The notes beneath the pieces were generated by a model. That model was not told the origin of the DNA and did not search any database. It saw only the letters and a list, made by a program, of their open reading frames with translations. A stretch of 53,324 bases of DNA from an uncultured Anaerolineae bacterium. Lineage in GTDB: Bacteria; Chloroflexota; Anaerolineae; Aggregatilineales; UBA2796. The stretch lies in NCBI GenBank assembly GCA_938005675.1, contig CALKXH010000026.1, positions 1 to 53,324 of the forward strand, given 5' to 3'. The position numbers and the translations under genes are program-made. Shown here piece after piece: positions 18,444 to 27,462 of the stretch; positions within the stretch are counted from its first letter, which is position 1; each line of letters opens with the position of its first letter.

Positions 18444-20323
18444 GAGCGCGCCGTCTGATGCGCCACGCCCTGATCGCAGCTTGTGCGCTCTACTGCGCCG
18501 CGCTGCTCGCCGATCTGACCCCGTTGGCGCGCGGACACCTGCTCTTCCTGCCTGAGTCGCAATACTTCCCGTGGCTGCGCCTCTCGCCGCGCTTGAGCTG
18601 GCTGTTGCTCAATGCCGCGCTGGTGAGCGTCTATGCGCTCGGCGCGTGGCGCGTGGTGCGGCGCGGCAAAGCGCTCCATGTGAAGCTGTGGGCGTTCGGC
18701 GGCGCAGCGCTCTTGCCTATCGCGCTGATGGGCATGGAGGGCGCGCCGCTCTTCACGCTCTTCGCGCGGGTCGCCTCGCCGGATTTGGGCGGCTACATCA
18801 CAGCGGCGGCGCTCAACAGCGATTTAGGCGCGATGCTGGGCGACTGGCTCGGCTTCATGGCGCGTTATCAGGCAGCCTATCCGAGCGGCGGCATCGCCTT
18901 GGCGCCGCCCGCCCTGCCCGCCATCTTCTACATCAGCGCGGCGGCATTTGAGCGCCTCCCGCCGCTCGCCGAAGCCTTCGGGACGCTCTTGCGCGGCTTG
19001 CAATGCCAAAATCCTGAGCTGCTGAGATGGTCGGATGCGCAATGGGCGAGCGCCCTGCCCGCCATGTTCATGCCGCTGTGGGCGGGCTTAGCGATTGCCC
19101 CGCTCTACCGCTTGGGCGCGCGCCTGTTCAGCCGTCGGACGGCGCTGTGGGCGGTCGCGCTCTATCCGCTCGTGCCGAGTCTGGCGATTTTCGCGCCGCG
19201 CTTCAACACGTTTTACGCGCTGCTGTGCGCCGTGATGCTGGTCTTCGTGTGGGAGGGCTTGCTGAGGAGGCGCGCGCAGCTGCTGGCGCTGGGCGGCTTC
19301 GTGGCGGGGGTCGGCAGCTTGATGAACTTCGCCGCTGCCCCGCTCGGCTTGATCGGCGGACTGAGCCTGCTCTTGTGGGGGTGGGTGAGGGGGCGCGCCG
19401 CGTTCAAGCAACTGATCGTCGGGTTGGCGGCTTTCGGGCTGGGCGCGGCGAGTCTGTGGCTGCTCTACGCCGTTGCGACGGGCATCACGCCGCTGGATAT
19501 CTTGCGCGCCTCGTTCAGACTCCATCTGGCGCTCGACCGCCCGTACTTGATCTACTTGTTCTACCACCCCTTCGAGATGTTCCTGTTCACGGGCATCCCG
19601 ATGGCGGCGTTATGCTTGTGGCGCATCGCGGCGTACAGGGGACTGAACGAGCGGGCGGGCGTCTTCGCGCTGACGGGCGCGCTCAGCCTGCTGATCGTGA
19701 CTTTGAGCGGCACGGCGCGCGGCGAGACGGCGCGCGTCTGGGCGTTTTTCGCCCCGATCTGGGCGCTCTTGGCCGCCGACGCCCTCGCCAACGCCTCATT
19801 GCGCACGCGCCAAATCGTGCTGGGCTTACAAGTGCTGGTCTTTTTGAGCATGGGCAGCGCTTTCCGCGCCAATTTCCACATCCTTACGCCCGTCCCCGAG
19901 CCGCCTGCGCCCGCCGTGGCGCCCAGCGTGCCGATGCAGGCGACCTTCAGTCACGAGGGCGACGTCATCGAGCTGCTCGGTTGGCGCGCCGAGAGCGACT
20001 CGGAGGGCGTGCGGCTGCAGCTGTATTGGCGCGTGCCAGAGCGCCCTGTGCGCCGACTGTATCAGTTCGCCCTGATCCCCGTCGCGCCCGACGGCACGCC
20101 CCGCCCAAGCCTGAACTGGATGCCCTACGAACGCAATTTCCCGCCCAGCTGCTGGACGCCGCGCAAGGTGATCGTGGATAGCCTCTCCGTGCCGCTCGCC
20201 GCCGACGATCCGCGCGGCGACTGGTGGTTCAGCCTCTCGGTCATCGAGGTGGAGACGCGCGCGCCCATCGCGGTCAACGGTGCGGAGAGGCAGGTCGGCA
20301 TTGGGGCGGTGCGCGTGCCTTAA
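18440..20323 (+). CDS. polytopic membrane protein, GT-C glycosyltransferase-like
   Basis: 627 residues with about eleven hydrophobic segments up to residue 470, then a soluble C-terminal domain of roughly 140 residues rich in beta strands. The first extracytoplasmic loop after the early helices has an acidic stretch near LGGYITAAALNSDLG, and the fold pattern (large periplasmic loops, RLGARLFSRRTALWAVALYPLVPSL as the GT-C-like LG/RR region) resembles lipid-linked sugar transferases of the PMT/ArnT/GT-39 group. No catalytic motif is definite. The start overlaps the stop of the dehydrogenase gene by four bases, indicating translational coupling. The C-terminal module (GDVIELLGWRAESDSEGVRL) looks like a carbohydrate-binding or Ig-like sandwich seen on similar Chloroflexota proteins. 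Confidence 0.6.
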   Translation: MRARRLMRHALIAACALYCAALLADLTPLARGHLLFLPESQYFPWLRLSPRLSWLLLNAALVSVYALGAWRVVRRGKALHVKLWAFGGAALLPIALMGMEGAPLFTLFARVASPDLGGYITAAALNSDLGAMLGDWLGFMARYQAAYPSGGIALAPPALPAIFYISAAAFERLPPLAEAFGTLLRGLQCQNPELLRWSDAQWASALPAMFMPLWAGLAIAPLYRLGARLFSRRTALWAVALYPLVPSLAIFAPRFNTFYALLCAVMLVFVWEGLLRRRAQLLALGGFVAGVGSLMNFAAAPLGLIGGLSLLLWGWVRGRAAFKQLIVGLAAFGLGAASLWLLYAVATGITPLDILRASFRLHLALDRPYLIYLFYHPFEMFLFTGIPMAALCLWRIAAYRGLNERAGVFALTGALSLLIVTLSGTARGETARVWAFFAPIWALLAADALANASLRTRQIVLGLQVLVFLSMGSAFRANFHILTPVPEPPAPAVAPSVPMQATFSHEGDVIELLGWRAESDSEGVRLQLYWRVPERPVRRLYQFALIPVAPDGTPRPSLNWMPYERNFPPSCWTPRKVIVDSLSVPLAADDPRGDWWFSLSVIEVETRAPIAVNGAERQVGIGAVRVP

Positions 20324-20382
20324 CGCCTGTGATCGGCTAAAATAGCGCCTACGCTTGCATTCACACAGGAGCTTTTCAAACC

Positions 20383-20697
20383 ATGTCTGAGTTACCCGCT
20401 CAATTCACGCGCTTCCGCGAAGAATTCCCCGCCATTGCGCAGGCGTACGACGCGCTGGGCGACGCAGCTCACTCCGCCGGTCCGCTCGACGATCAGACCC
20501 GCCAATTGGTCAAGTTGGCGCTCGCCATCGGCGCGCGGCTGGAAGGCGCCACGCACGCGCACGTGCGGCGCGCCCTTGAGCTGGGCATCGCGCCTGAGGC
20601 GATCAAACAGGTGGCGCTCCTAGCCATCACCACGCTCGGCTATCCGAGCGCCATGAGCGCCTACACTTGGATCAACGACATCCTCGATAATCGTTGA
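20383..20697 (+). CDS. carboxymuconolactone decarboxylase/AhpD-like protein without cysteines
   Basis: Small all-helical protein of 104 residues with the CMD family pattern: DDQTRQLVKLALAIGARLEG, HAHVRRALELGIAPEAIKQV, and ALLAITTLGYPSAMSAYTWI. In AhpD-type members a CxxC pair precedes the histidine and does peroxide chemistry. Here the position reads EGATHAHVRR with no cysteine anywhere, so it cannot be a thiol peroxidase. Decarboxylase-type or structural members of the family lack the pair. The start at 20383 is preceded by AGGAG. It stands between the GT-C gene and mobA, seven bases before the mobA start. Confidence 0.8.
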   Translation: MSELPAQFTRFREEFPAIAQAYDALGDAAHSAGPLDDQTRQLVKLALAIGARLEGATHAHVRRALELGIAPEAIKQVALLAITTLGYPSAMSAYTWINDILDNR

Positions 20698-20703
20698 GTC
20701 CGT

Positions 20704-21309
20704 TTGAGCTGCTCAGGGATCATCGTGGCGGGCGGGCGCAGCCGACGCATGGGCGTCGATAAGCGCCGCCTGCGTCTGTGGGGCGAGGGCGCGCCGACCC
20801 TCTTAGAGCATACCTGCGCCGTCTTGGCGCCGCTGTGCGCCGAGCTGATCGTGGTCTTGAACGATCCTGAGGCGTGGGCGGGCTTGGCGGCGCGCCTTGT
20901 GACCGATCAGCTGCCTGAGGCGGGCGCGCTAGGCGGCTTGTACAGCGGTCTAGTGGCGGCGCAGGGCGAGTACTGCCTCGCAGTCGGCGCGGACATGCCC
21001 TTTTTGAGCGTCGGGCTGCTGCGGGCGATGCTGGACTACCCGAAACCGTATCGGGCGCTCGTGCCGCGCAGCGCGCAAGGCATCGAGCCGCTGCACGCGA
21101 TCTATCGACGCGATGCGCAAGCCGTCCTGAGCGAGCTGTTGGCGCGCGGCGAGCGCCGACTCTCGGCGTTTGTGGAGCAAATCGGCGCGACGGTCTTGCC
21201 GCCTGAGCTGATCGCGCAGCACGATCCGCTCGGACGCGCCTTCTTCAACCTGAACACGCCCGAAGATGTGCAGCGCGCGCGCCAGCTGCTCGGCGATCAG
21301 TCGGCGTAG
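20704..21309 (+). CDS. mobA: molybdenum cofactor guanylyltransferase
   Basis: Cytoplasmic enzyme that transfers GMP from GTP to Mo-molybdopterin, giving the bis-MGD cofactor used by DMSO-reductase-family enzymes. 201 residues, normal. The N-terminal nucleotide-binding loop is GIIVAGGRSRRMGVDKRRL, followed by DQLPEAGALGGLYSGL and the metal-site GADMPFL; the C-terminal block EDVQRARQLL is typical. The start codon is a TTG at 20704 seven bases after the previous stop, with few alternatives. It lies next to a bis-MGD reductase gene (21962-25243) and overlaps the convergent FmdE-like gene by 13 bases, so it likely serves that reductase. Confidence 0.88.
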   Translation: MSCSGIIVAGGRSRRMGVDKRRLRLWGEGAPTLLEHTCAVLAPLCAELIVVLNDPEAWAGLAARLVTDQLPEAGALGGLYSGLVAAQGEYCLAVGADMPFLSVGLLRAMLDYPKPYRALVPRSAQGIEPLHAIYRRDAQAVLSELLARGERRLSAFVEQIGATVLPPELIAQHDPLGRAFFNLNTPEDVQRARQLLGDQSA

Positions 21310-21896
21310 GCGTCGGCGGCGCACAGGACGCTGTAATAGGCGTCGCCGGCGCAGCTGCGGCAGACGACCTCGCCGTTGAGCAGCACCTCGCGCTCGTTGA
21401 GAATTTCCTCGCCGCAGCGGGCGCAGGTCACGCGGGCGCCGGGGCGGCTGATCAGCGCTTGCATATCCAGACTTAGGCTGACGAACTGCGCCTTGAACAG
21501 CTCAGGGCGGCTGAGCTGCTGATAGGCGTGCAACTGAGCGTGCCAACGGCTCTCCGCCTGCGGCAGGAGCGCCACGGCGCGCTCACGAATCTCTGGGCGC
21601 GGCGCGAGGCGCACGGCGCGCTCAGTCAGCGAGTCGTAGAAGGTAACAGCGACTTTGCCGTAGTCCAACAGGCGCATGGTGCGTCGTCCGAGCCAGCAGC
21701 CGCTCGCCACCGCCACGCCGTCGGCGAAGCAGCCGTCAGTCTCGATCAGGGCGTAGAGGCGTTTATCCCGCTGCGGCAAGTCCAGTTCGAGCAGCTCGCC
21801 CGCGTAGATGCCCATTTGCACGCCCAGCACTTGGCGCGGACACAAGTGATTGTGCAAAGCGGCGGATTGAGCGAGCAAAGTTTGCAGGTCGGGCAT
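21297..21896 (-). CDS. FmdE-like protein with C-terminal zinc ribbon
   Basis: 199 residues similar to FmdE, first seen as subunit E of molybdenum formylmethanofuran dehydrogenase. The N-terminal HNHLCPRQVLGVQMG carries the Cys/His motif of the family, ETDGCFADGVAVASGCWLG is the second conserved block, and the C terminus forms a zinc ribbon (CARCGEEI then CRSC). In bacteria without formylmethanofuran chemistry, FmdE-like proteins occur beside molybdoenzyme genes, so a role in molybdenum cofactor handling for the adjacent reductase is a reasonable inference. It is the last gene on the strand after ttrA-like, but a strong intrinsic terminator stands 15 bases before its ATG, so expression depends on readthrough. 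Confidence 0.8.
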   Translation of the reverse strand: MPDLQTLLAQSAALHNHLCPRQVLGVQMGIYAGELLELDLPQRDKRLYALIETDGCFADGVAVASGCWLGRRTMRLLDYGKVAVTFYDSLTERAVRLAPRPEIRERAVALLPQAESRWHAQLHAYQQLSRPELFKAQFVSLSLDMQALISRPGARVTCARCGEEILNEREVLLNGEVVCRSCAGDAYYSVLCAADAYAD

Positions 21897-21910
21897 AGTT
21901 TTCCCTCTAG

Positions 21911-21945
21911 AAAAAGGCGGGCAGATCGCTCTGATCTGCCCGCCT
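21911..21945 (-). terminator. strong intrinsic terminator between the ttrA-like and fmdE-like genes
   Basis: A perfect 13-base-pair stem (21915-21927 with 21933-21945), five-base loop and, on the minus strand, a run of five U residues. It lies 17 bases past the ttrA-like stop. The reverse orientation lacks a U tract. The fmdE-like start is only 15 bases beyond it, leaving no room for a promoter. Confidence 0.9.
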
Positions 21946-21961
21946 ACTTTAGCGCGTGCGG

Positions 21962-24900
21962 CTAGGCTTTTTCAACCTTGACCTTAGTGCTGTAGAAGAC
22001 GGCGCTGCCGCCCGCTAGATCGGTCAGCGTGACGTTTTGCAGCACTGGATCAGTGCGCATGGCGGCGTTGGCGTGGAAGCCCGCCTGACGGCGCACATCG
22101 CCCTTGATCGTCCGCCCGTCGATGACGATATCGCGCGAGCCGCTCGCCCAGTGCCCCCAACCCAGACCGAAAGCGACCACGCCCGGACGGATGGCTTGCG
22201 TGACCTTCAGCTTGCCGACCATTGCCAGCTCCGAGCCGTTTTGCAAGTCCCAGACGCCGCGCGGGTTGCTGGCGGAGCTGACCCGCACCAAGTCGCCGTT
22301 GCGCAAGCCAAGGCGCTGAGCATCGACGGCGTTCATCAGCAAGCTGTTCTCCGGCATGACCGATAGCAGCCAGTAGTTAGTGATGGTGCGCGCCTTGGTC
22401 ATGGTGATCTCTTTGTAGGTGATCAGCGTGAAGGGGTACTCATCGCCGTCTTCAATTGGCTCGCCGATGCTGGAGAGATGTGGCGGCAAGTAGCGCGGAT
22501 AGCCCGCGAACGGCTCGCCGGTCATGCTGTTGATGGTGGTCGCCGTCTTCTCTTGGTAGAGGTTGATCTGTTTGGCGTAGGCGTTGGCGAGCATGTTGCC
22601 CTTGTAGTCTTTGCCCTCGCCCTGCCAGCGACCGCCGCGGTTCATGACGTAGATGGTCTGCCGCCAGAGTTTCTCGTCGCCCACGATCGCCTTCCAGCGC
22701 TCTGGGTCAAAGACCTGCTTGGGCAGGTGCGCGCGCGCCTTCAGGAAAATCTCCACCTCGCGGTCGTCCGCCTCAGGCACGCCGTCGCTGCCGTCTTCCT
22801 TCTCGCCATAGGCGAGGTTGGCGACCATGCGCAGATAGAAATCCTCAGGGTAGATGAACGGCACGCCCTCGCCCAGCCCATTCGGACCGAAGCCCGGCAG
22901 ATCGAGCCGCTCGGCGATGCCCAGCACCAGCGCCTCGAAGGAGAGCGGGATTTCCTGCCCGTAGACCTTCACCATCGGCCAGCCCGGCAAGGAGATGGCG
23001 GGATTGCGCACGCTCTCGACCTTGTAGGTGACCGACGGGTGCGTGCCGTGAAACTCCCAGCGCTCCAGATAGCTCAGGTCGGGGAAGATGTAGTCAGCGT
23101 ACATCGAGGTCTCGCCGACTAAGATATCGGAGGTGATGATGAGCGGCAGCTTCTTGGGATCGGCGAGGACTTCGGTCATCTTGTGAGCGGCGGGCAGGGC
23201 GTAGTTGATGGCGCTCATGTAGAACATGGCGATCTTGACCGGGTAGGGGTAGGCATCGCCGATGGAGGGCAAGTCCTCTTGGTAGATGTCCGTCGCCAAC
23301 GGGAACCACGGGCGCTTGGCGGGATAGCCGTTAAAGATGGTGGATTTCTCGTAGCTGATGGTGGTGCGCAGGATGTCCAGCCCGAAGGGGACGTTAGCGC
23401 CGTTGTTCATCTTCGCCAGCTCGAACGGGCCTTTGGCGCGGCTGCCCAGACGGTCATAGGTGGTCGGCTTGCTCATGCCGCCCTTGTGATCGAAGTTGCC
23501 GATCAGGGCGTTGAGGGTGAAGAAGATGAAGCTGGTGTAGAAGCCGTTGGTGTGCTGCGAGGCGCCGCGATGGATATCGATGGCGGCTTGCGTGCCGTAG
23601 CTGGTGAACTCGCGCGCCAACTCGATGATGTCGCTCGGTTTGATGTCGGCGATGGCGGCGTACTCCTCGATGGTCTTCTCGAACGCCGACTCGCGGATGA
23701 TCTGCAAGCCGCTCTTGACCGTGATGGTCTCACCCTTGGCGTTCTGCAGGGTCGTATCCACGAACAGATCGCCGTAGACGGGCAGCTCGGTGCTGTTGGG
23801 ATCGACGGGCGTCGGCACGCCTTCCACCATCGCCACGAACGGATCGAACTTGAACTTGGTGCCGTCCTCAGTCACGTAGACGGTCACTTCCTTGCCGTCT
23901 TTGTCTGTCTCGGTTTGGCGGGTGACCAAGCCCAGCTCCGAGCCGCGCACCAGCTTGCCCGGCTTGCCATTCTTGATGTGAACCAGCCAGACCGAGTCCG
24001 TCCAAGAGGTCTCGCCGATGGCGTTGGCGGCGGCTTTGTTGGCAGCGCTGAGGAAGCGCTTGTTGATGCGGTCGTTCTCGAACATCCAGCGCATCATGCC
24101 CAAGCCGAGCGCCGAGTCCTCGCCGGGCTTGATCGGCAGCCACTTCCACGCCTTAGAGGCGACCTTCGAGAAGCGCGGGTCGACGACCGCATAGCGCAGC
24201 CCGCGGTCGACGGCGCCTTCGGTCAGCGGCGTCACGCGCAGGGGCGGACCGTAATTCGCCTCGAACATGTTCGCGCCGACGAAAATCACGAAGCGGCTGC
24301 TCTTCAGATCGGCTTGCCAGTAGAATTTCTGACCGCCGCTGAATTTGCTGCCGTCCCACTGCTCGCTCATGGCTTTGCCGGCGAAGTACAGGCTGCCCTG
24401 GCAGACCGTGGTGTGTCCGTTGGCGTTGATCGAGCCTAAGCCGCCCTTGACGAAGCGCTGCACCAAATCGCCGCGCCCGTTCTTCAAGCGCCCCCAGATG
24501 AAAGCGAACTGATTGTTCTTCGGACCGAGATCGGGATGATCGGGGTCGATCAGCTTGTCCAGATCGGCGGCGAAGGTCGTCTTGAACTCCTCAACGAGGG
24601 CGCGCTTCTTCTCGGCATCTTTCTCGTCCACAATGCGCTTGACGAAATCCGCCATCGCCTTGGCGACTTTGGCATCGCGCAGGGCGTAGACGTCTTTGAA
24701 GCCCTCAACCGGACCCTCGCCGAACAGATCGCCGCCGTTGACGATCTCATCGAGCGCCTGCTCAAAGGAGATGGTCACCCATTGCCCCTCGCCGCGCTTG
24801 GTGCCGGGACGACGCTTCAGCACGCTGACGATGCGATACGGATCGTACGCCGTCTGCAAGCCGGCTTGCCCTTTGGGGCAGAGCGCGCCCTCGACGCTGC

Positions 24901-25243
24901 CCGTCTCAGCGATGGGCGTGGTGTAGGGCAGGTGCGGATGCAACGTCCATGGGCTGTAGGGATTGCCCTCGATCTTCGAAGCGACGCCCTCCCAGATTTT
25001 GACCTTGATGGCGCAGCCAGTGTTGCACTGCAGGCAGACGGTGTGAATTTGGCGCTCAGGCTTTGAGAGGGGCGAGTTGCCGCTGGGCGACTCGCCGCGC
25101 GCCAGCAGCTGTCCGAAGGTCGGCAGGCTGCCCAAGAGCGCCGCCGTGCCCGCCGTGGCAGCGCTCAGCTTCAGGAAGTCGCGTCGCGACAGCGCGCAGG
25201 ATTCGGGTTGTTCTTGTTCGGGCAGAAGGGGTTTGTCGCTCAT
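21962..25243 (-). CDS. molybdopterin-dependent respiratory reductase, tetrathionate reductase TtrA-like
   Basis: Catalytic subunit (1093 residues) of a DMSO-reductase-family complex. Twin-arginine signal SRRDFLKLSA (residues 19-28) sends it folded across the membrane. One [4Fe-4S] site is formed by C70-x2-C73-x3-C77 and C122. The predicted molybdenum ligand is C281 in TTVCQGS. Blocks matching my memory of Salmonella TtrA include GGDLFGEG, HPDLGPKNNQ, DSALGLGMMRWMFENDR, GFYTSFIFFTLNALIGN, ETSMYADYIFPDLSYLERW, LPGFG...EDFYLRM and the C-terminal MNRGGRWQ...GEPFAGYPRY. A charged helical insert (about 186-232) makes it longer than the roughly 1020-residue TtrA. Tetrathionate or another polythionate or oxyanion could be the acceptor; family membership is firm, substrate is not. 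Follows the nrfD-like gene by five bases. Confidence 0.85.
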   Translation of the reverse strand: MSDKPLLPEQEQPESCALSRRDFLKLSAATAGTAALLGSLPTFGQLLARGESPSGNSPLSKPERQIHTVCLQCNTGCAIKVKIWEGVASKIEGNPYSPWTLHPHLPYTTPIAETGSVEGALCPKGQAGLQTAYDPYRIVSVLKRRPGTKRGEGQWVTISFEQALDEIVNGGDLFGEGPVEGFKDVYALRDAKVAKAMADFVKRIVDEKDAEKKRALVEEFKTTFAADLDKLIDPDHPDLGPKNNQFAFIWGRLKNGRGDLVQRFVKGGLGSINANGHTTVCQGSLYFAGKAMSEQWDGSKFSGGQKFYWQADLKSSRFVIFVGANMFEANYGPPLRVTPLTEGAVDRGLRYAVVDPRFSKVASKAWKWLPIKPGEDSALGLGMMRWMFENDRINKRFLSAANKAAANAIGETSWTDSVWLVHIKNGKPGKLVRGSELGLVTRQTETDKDGKEVTVYVTEDGTKFKFDPFVAMVEGVPTPVDPNSTELPVYGDLFVDTTLQNAKGETITVKSGLQIIRESAFEKTIEEYAAIADIKPSDIIELAREFTSYGTQAAIDIHRGASQHTNGFYTSFIFFTLNALIGNFDHKGGMSKPTTYDRLGSRAKGPFELAKMNNGANVPFGLDILRTTISYEKSTIFNGYPAKRPWFPLATDIYQEDLPSIGDAYPYPVKIAMFYMSAINYALPAAHKMTEVLADPKKLPLIITSDILVGETSMYADYIFPDLSYLERWEFHGTHPSVTYKVESVRNPAISLPGWPMVKVYGQEIPLSFEALVLGIAERLDLPGFGPNGLGEGVPFIYPEDFYLRMVANLAYGEKEDGSDGVPEADDREVEIFLKARAHLPKQVFDPERWKAIVGDEKLWRQTIYVMNRGGRWQGEGKDYKGNMLANAYAKQINLYQEKTATTINSMTGEPFAGYPRYLPPHLSSIGEPIEDGDEYPFTLITYKEITMTKARTITNYWLLSVMPENSLLMNAVDAQRLGLRNGDLVRVSSASNPRGVWDLQNGSELAMVGKLKVTQAIRPGVVAFGLGWGHWASGSRDIVIDGRTIKGDVRRQAGFHANAAMRTDPVLQNVTLTDLAGGSAVFYSTKVKVEKA

Positions 25244-25248
25244 GGTAG

Positions 25249-26445
25249 TTACTCCTCGTTAGCCTGTGTGTCCTTGGGCAGGACGGGCAAAAAGCGCAGC
25301 CCTAGCCCATACAGCACGCCGCCAAAACCGAAGACAAAAGTCACGACCAGCCATTCGTTCAGATTCGGCACGTAATCTACGCTCAGCTTCTGATGGTGAT
25401 AGGCGGCTGCCAAGCCCGTCAATTCTTCGGTCACCAAAGTGGGGATGACGATGTTCAGCGTGACGGCTACGAAGGTGATCGAGGCAAGCGCCGCGCCGAT
25501 CATCAGCAGCCAACGACTCTTGTAGAAAGCGAAGTAGATCACGACCGGCACCGCCACGCCCAGCAAAATGTGGACGATCCAGAAGCTCCACCAGAACGGA
25601 CCGCTCAGGATCAGCTGGAGCGCCGCGGCGCGCTGCAGATTGCCGCCGCCCTGATACAGGATCGTGAAGGCGATCACGCCGGCGATGAACGTGCCGCCTA
25701 GCAGCAGCCAGCCAGCGATGCGCGCCAGCAGCTGAGTCAGCTGCGCAAACTCGTCGGACTTCGTATCTTTCCAGAAGAGCGTCACGATCAGCAGCAGCAA
25801 GCTGGCGCCCGCCGCCAACGCTGAGATGAAGAACATCAGCGGCAAGCTGGAGGTGTTCCACAAGGGGCGCGCCGCTACCACGCCGAAGATCGAGCCGCTG
25901 ACCAAGATCAGCATCAAGCCGAGCGGCAAGCTGATGATGCCCAGCGTCTTCAGCAAGCCCTTGCCCGTGCCGCGCAGCGCCAAGAACAGCTCCATGCTCA
26001 GCAGGATCAGGTAGGCGGTGTGCAGCCAGACCATCCACGTGATCATCGAGCCGAAATCGGCGTAGACGTACACATGCCAGAAGCGCTCGAAATGCCCCAA
26101 GTCCATCGCCACGAGGATCAGCGCCATCAGCAGCACCACAAAGCCCGTGAACAGCACCAACGGCTTGATCTTGGCGAGGCTCTCGTTATGCGCGATGTAG
26201 ACCAGCCCGGAGAACAGCAGCAAGCTGCCGACCTCCAGCCAGACCAGATAGTCGTAAAAGCCGACCCACAAGCCCCACGGCACGTAGCTGCCGATAGCCG
26301 CCGGCGCCAAGCCGAAACGCAGCCGATCCAACATGCCCACCGCGCCGATCAGCAAGGCAATTGCGCCCAGAATCCAGAACAGATCGGTCAGGCGGAAGCT
26401 GAAGCCCGCTGCAGGACGTTTTTGCTCAGAGATTGCCTGTGCCAT
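25249..26445 (-). CDS. NrfD/PsrC/TtrC-like membrane quinol dehydrogenase subunit
   Basis: Integral membrane subunit of 398 residues with nine or ten hydrophobic helices, matching the NrfD/PsrC family that anchors molybdo-iron-sulfur complexes and exchanges electrons with the quinone pool. PWGLWVGFYDYLVWLEVGS (helices 1-2) and DLGHFERFWHVYVYADFGSM are typical of the family; the latter holds the His/Glu residues near the quinone site. It sits between the TtrB-like and TtrA-like genes with gaps of nine and five bases, as in other Psr/Ttr operons. It is longer than the roughly 340-residue TtrC, closer to PsrC/HybB types. It has no heme-binding motif. Confidence 0.88.
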   Translation of the reverse strand: MAQAISEQKRPAAGFSFRLTDLFWILGAIALLIGAVGMLDRLRFGLAPAAIGSYVPWGLWVGFYDYLVWLEVGSLLLFSGLVYIAHNESLAKIKPLVLFTGFVVLLMALILVAMDLGHFERFWHVYVYADFGSMITWMVWLHTAYLILLSMELFLALRGTGKGLLKTLGIISLPLGLMLILVSGSIFGVVAARPLWNTSSLPLMFFISALAAGASLLLLIVTLFWKDTKSDEFAQLTQLLARIAGWLLLGGTFIAGVIAFTILYQGGGNLQRAAALQLILSGPFWWSFWIVHILLGVAVPVVIYFAFYKSRWLLMIGAALASITFVAVTLNIVIPTLVTEELTGLAAAYHHQKLSVDYVPNLNEWLVVTFVFGFGGVLYGLGLRFLPVLPKDTQANEE

Positions 26446-26454
26446 GAAAACCTC

Positions 26455-27381
26455 CTATTTCAAGTAGTACACACGCGGCTCAGTGCCGAGTTCTTCGCGC
26501 AAACGCAGGACGTTCGGGCTGGCGATCAGCTCCGCCACGAGGCTATCTGGATCGTTGGCATCGCCGAAGAAAGTGGCGCGCCCGATGCAGGTCGTCACGC
26601 AGGCGGGCAGCACGCCCTCTAGGATGCGATGCTGGCAGAAGTGGCACTTGCGCGCGTTGCCAACCGGCGAGTTGCGCCCTTGCCGCGCATATTCTTTGCC
26701 GTACTCAAAGTTGGGGGCGCGCTCGTAATCATCGGCGGTCTGCGTGCCGAGCAAGCCCTGAATGACCGGAATCTCTTCCGTGTAGGTGAAGCCGAAGTCC
26801 GAGACGCGCGCCGAATATGGGCAAGCCGTCAGGCAGTAGCGGCAGCCGATGCAGCGCTCGTAATCCATCTCGACGATGCCCTCGGCGTTGGTGTAGGTGG
26901 CGCGCACCGGGCAGACTGGCACGCAGGGCGGATTCTCACACTGCATACACGGGCGCGGGATGAAGCGACGCGCCACGTTCGGGTACGTGCCGAATTCTTC
27001 CTCGATCACGGGGCGATAGACCACGCCGGGCGGCAATTTGTTCTCCGCCACGCAACCGATGGTGCAGGCGTGGCAGCCGATGCACTTGCGCAGGTCGATC
27101 ACCATCACCCAGCGCCGCTCGCCGACGGGCTTCTGCAGCGCGCGCAGCAACTCAATGCGCATCCGCTCCAGCACATCGAGCGCCTTCAAATCGGCGCTGC
27201 TCTGAGCGAGCGTCCCTTGCACGATCTGCTCTTCATAAGCAGCCAGCACCGCCTGCGGATTAGCCGCAAGCTGCTCGAAAGCGGCAACTGCCCCTGCTAC
27301 GGCGAGCGCGCCCAAGAATTCTCGGCGGCTCACTCCTTCAGAGGCAGTTGACTGTGGAGTAAGTTTCTCTTGTTCTGTCAT
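26455..27381 (-). CDS. TtrB/PsrB-like four-cluster ferredoxin subunit
   Basis: Electron-transfer subunit of about 308 residues with a Tat signal ([17 protein letters not shown], residues 18-34), so it is exported with the catalytic subunit. Four [4Fe-4S] binding sets are visible: [37 protein letters not shown], and [11 protein letters not shown]...CVTTC. It passes electrons from the NrfD-like anchor to the TtrA-like subunit. The start used is the ATG at 27381 (MTEQEKL) with AGGAAGGG upstream; a longer frame from 27438 adds 19 unconserved residues. It is the first gene of the reductase operon, 135 bases downstream of the response regulator, with inverted repeats in the gap. Confidence 0.9.
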   Translation of the reverse strand: MTEQEKLTPQSTASEGVSRREFLGALAVAGAVAAFEQLAANPQAVLAAYEEQIVQGTLAQSSADLKALDVLERMRIELLRALQKPVGERRWVMVIDLRKCIGCHACTIGCVAENKLPPGVVYRPVIEEEFGTYPNVARRFIPRPCMQCENPPCVPVCPVRATYTNAEGIVEMDYERCIGCRYCLTACPYSARVSDFGFTYTEEIPVIQGLLGTQTADDYERAPNFEYGKEYARQGRNSPVGNARKCHFCQHRILEGVLPACVTTCIGRATFFGDANDPDSLVAELIASPNVLRLREELGTEPRVYYLK

Positions 27382-27462
27382 ACAGCCCTTCCTCACTTGA
27401 TACAGCGTCGGAGGCGACTCCTTTTTGAGTAGCTCCACTGTAGCAAGCCGACGGGCTGTCGT

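Noticed and set aside
23183-24439. 418-codon open frame antisense to the TtrA-like gene
   Set aside because: Composition (Val, Asp, Gly, Leu runs) is that of a complement of a coding gene; no recognisable domain.
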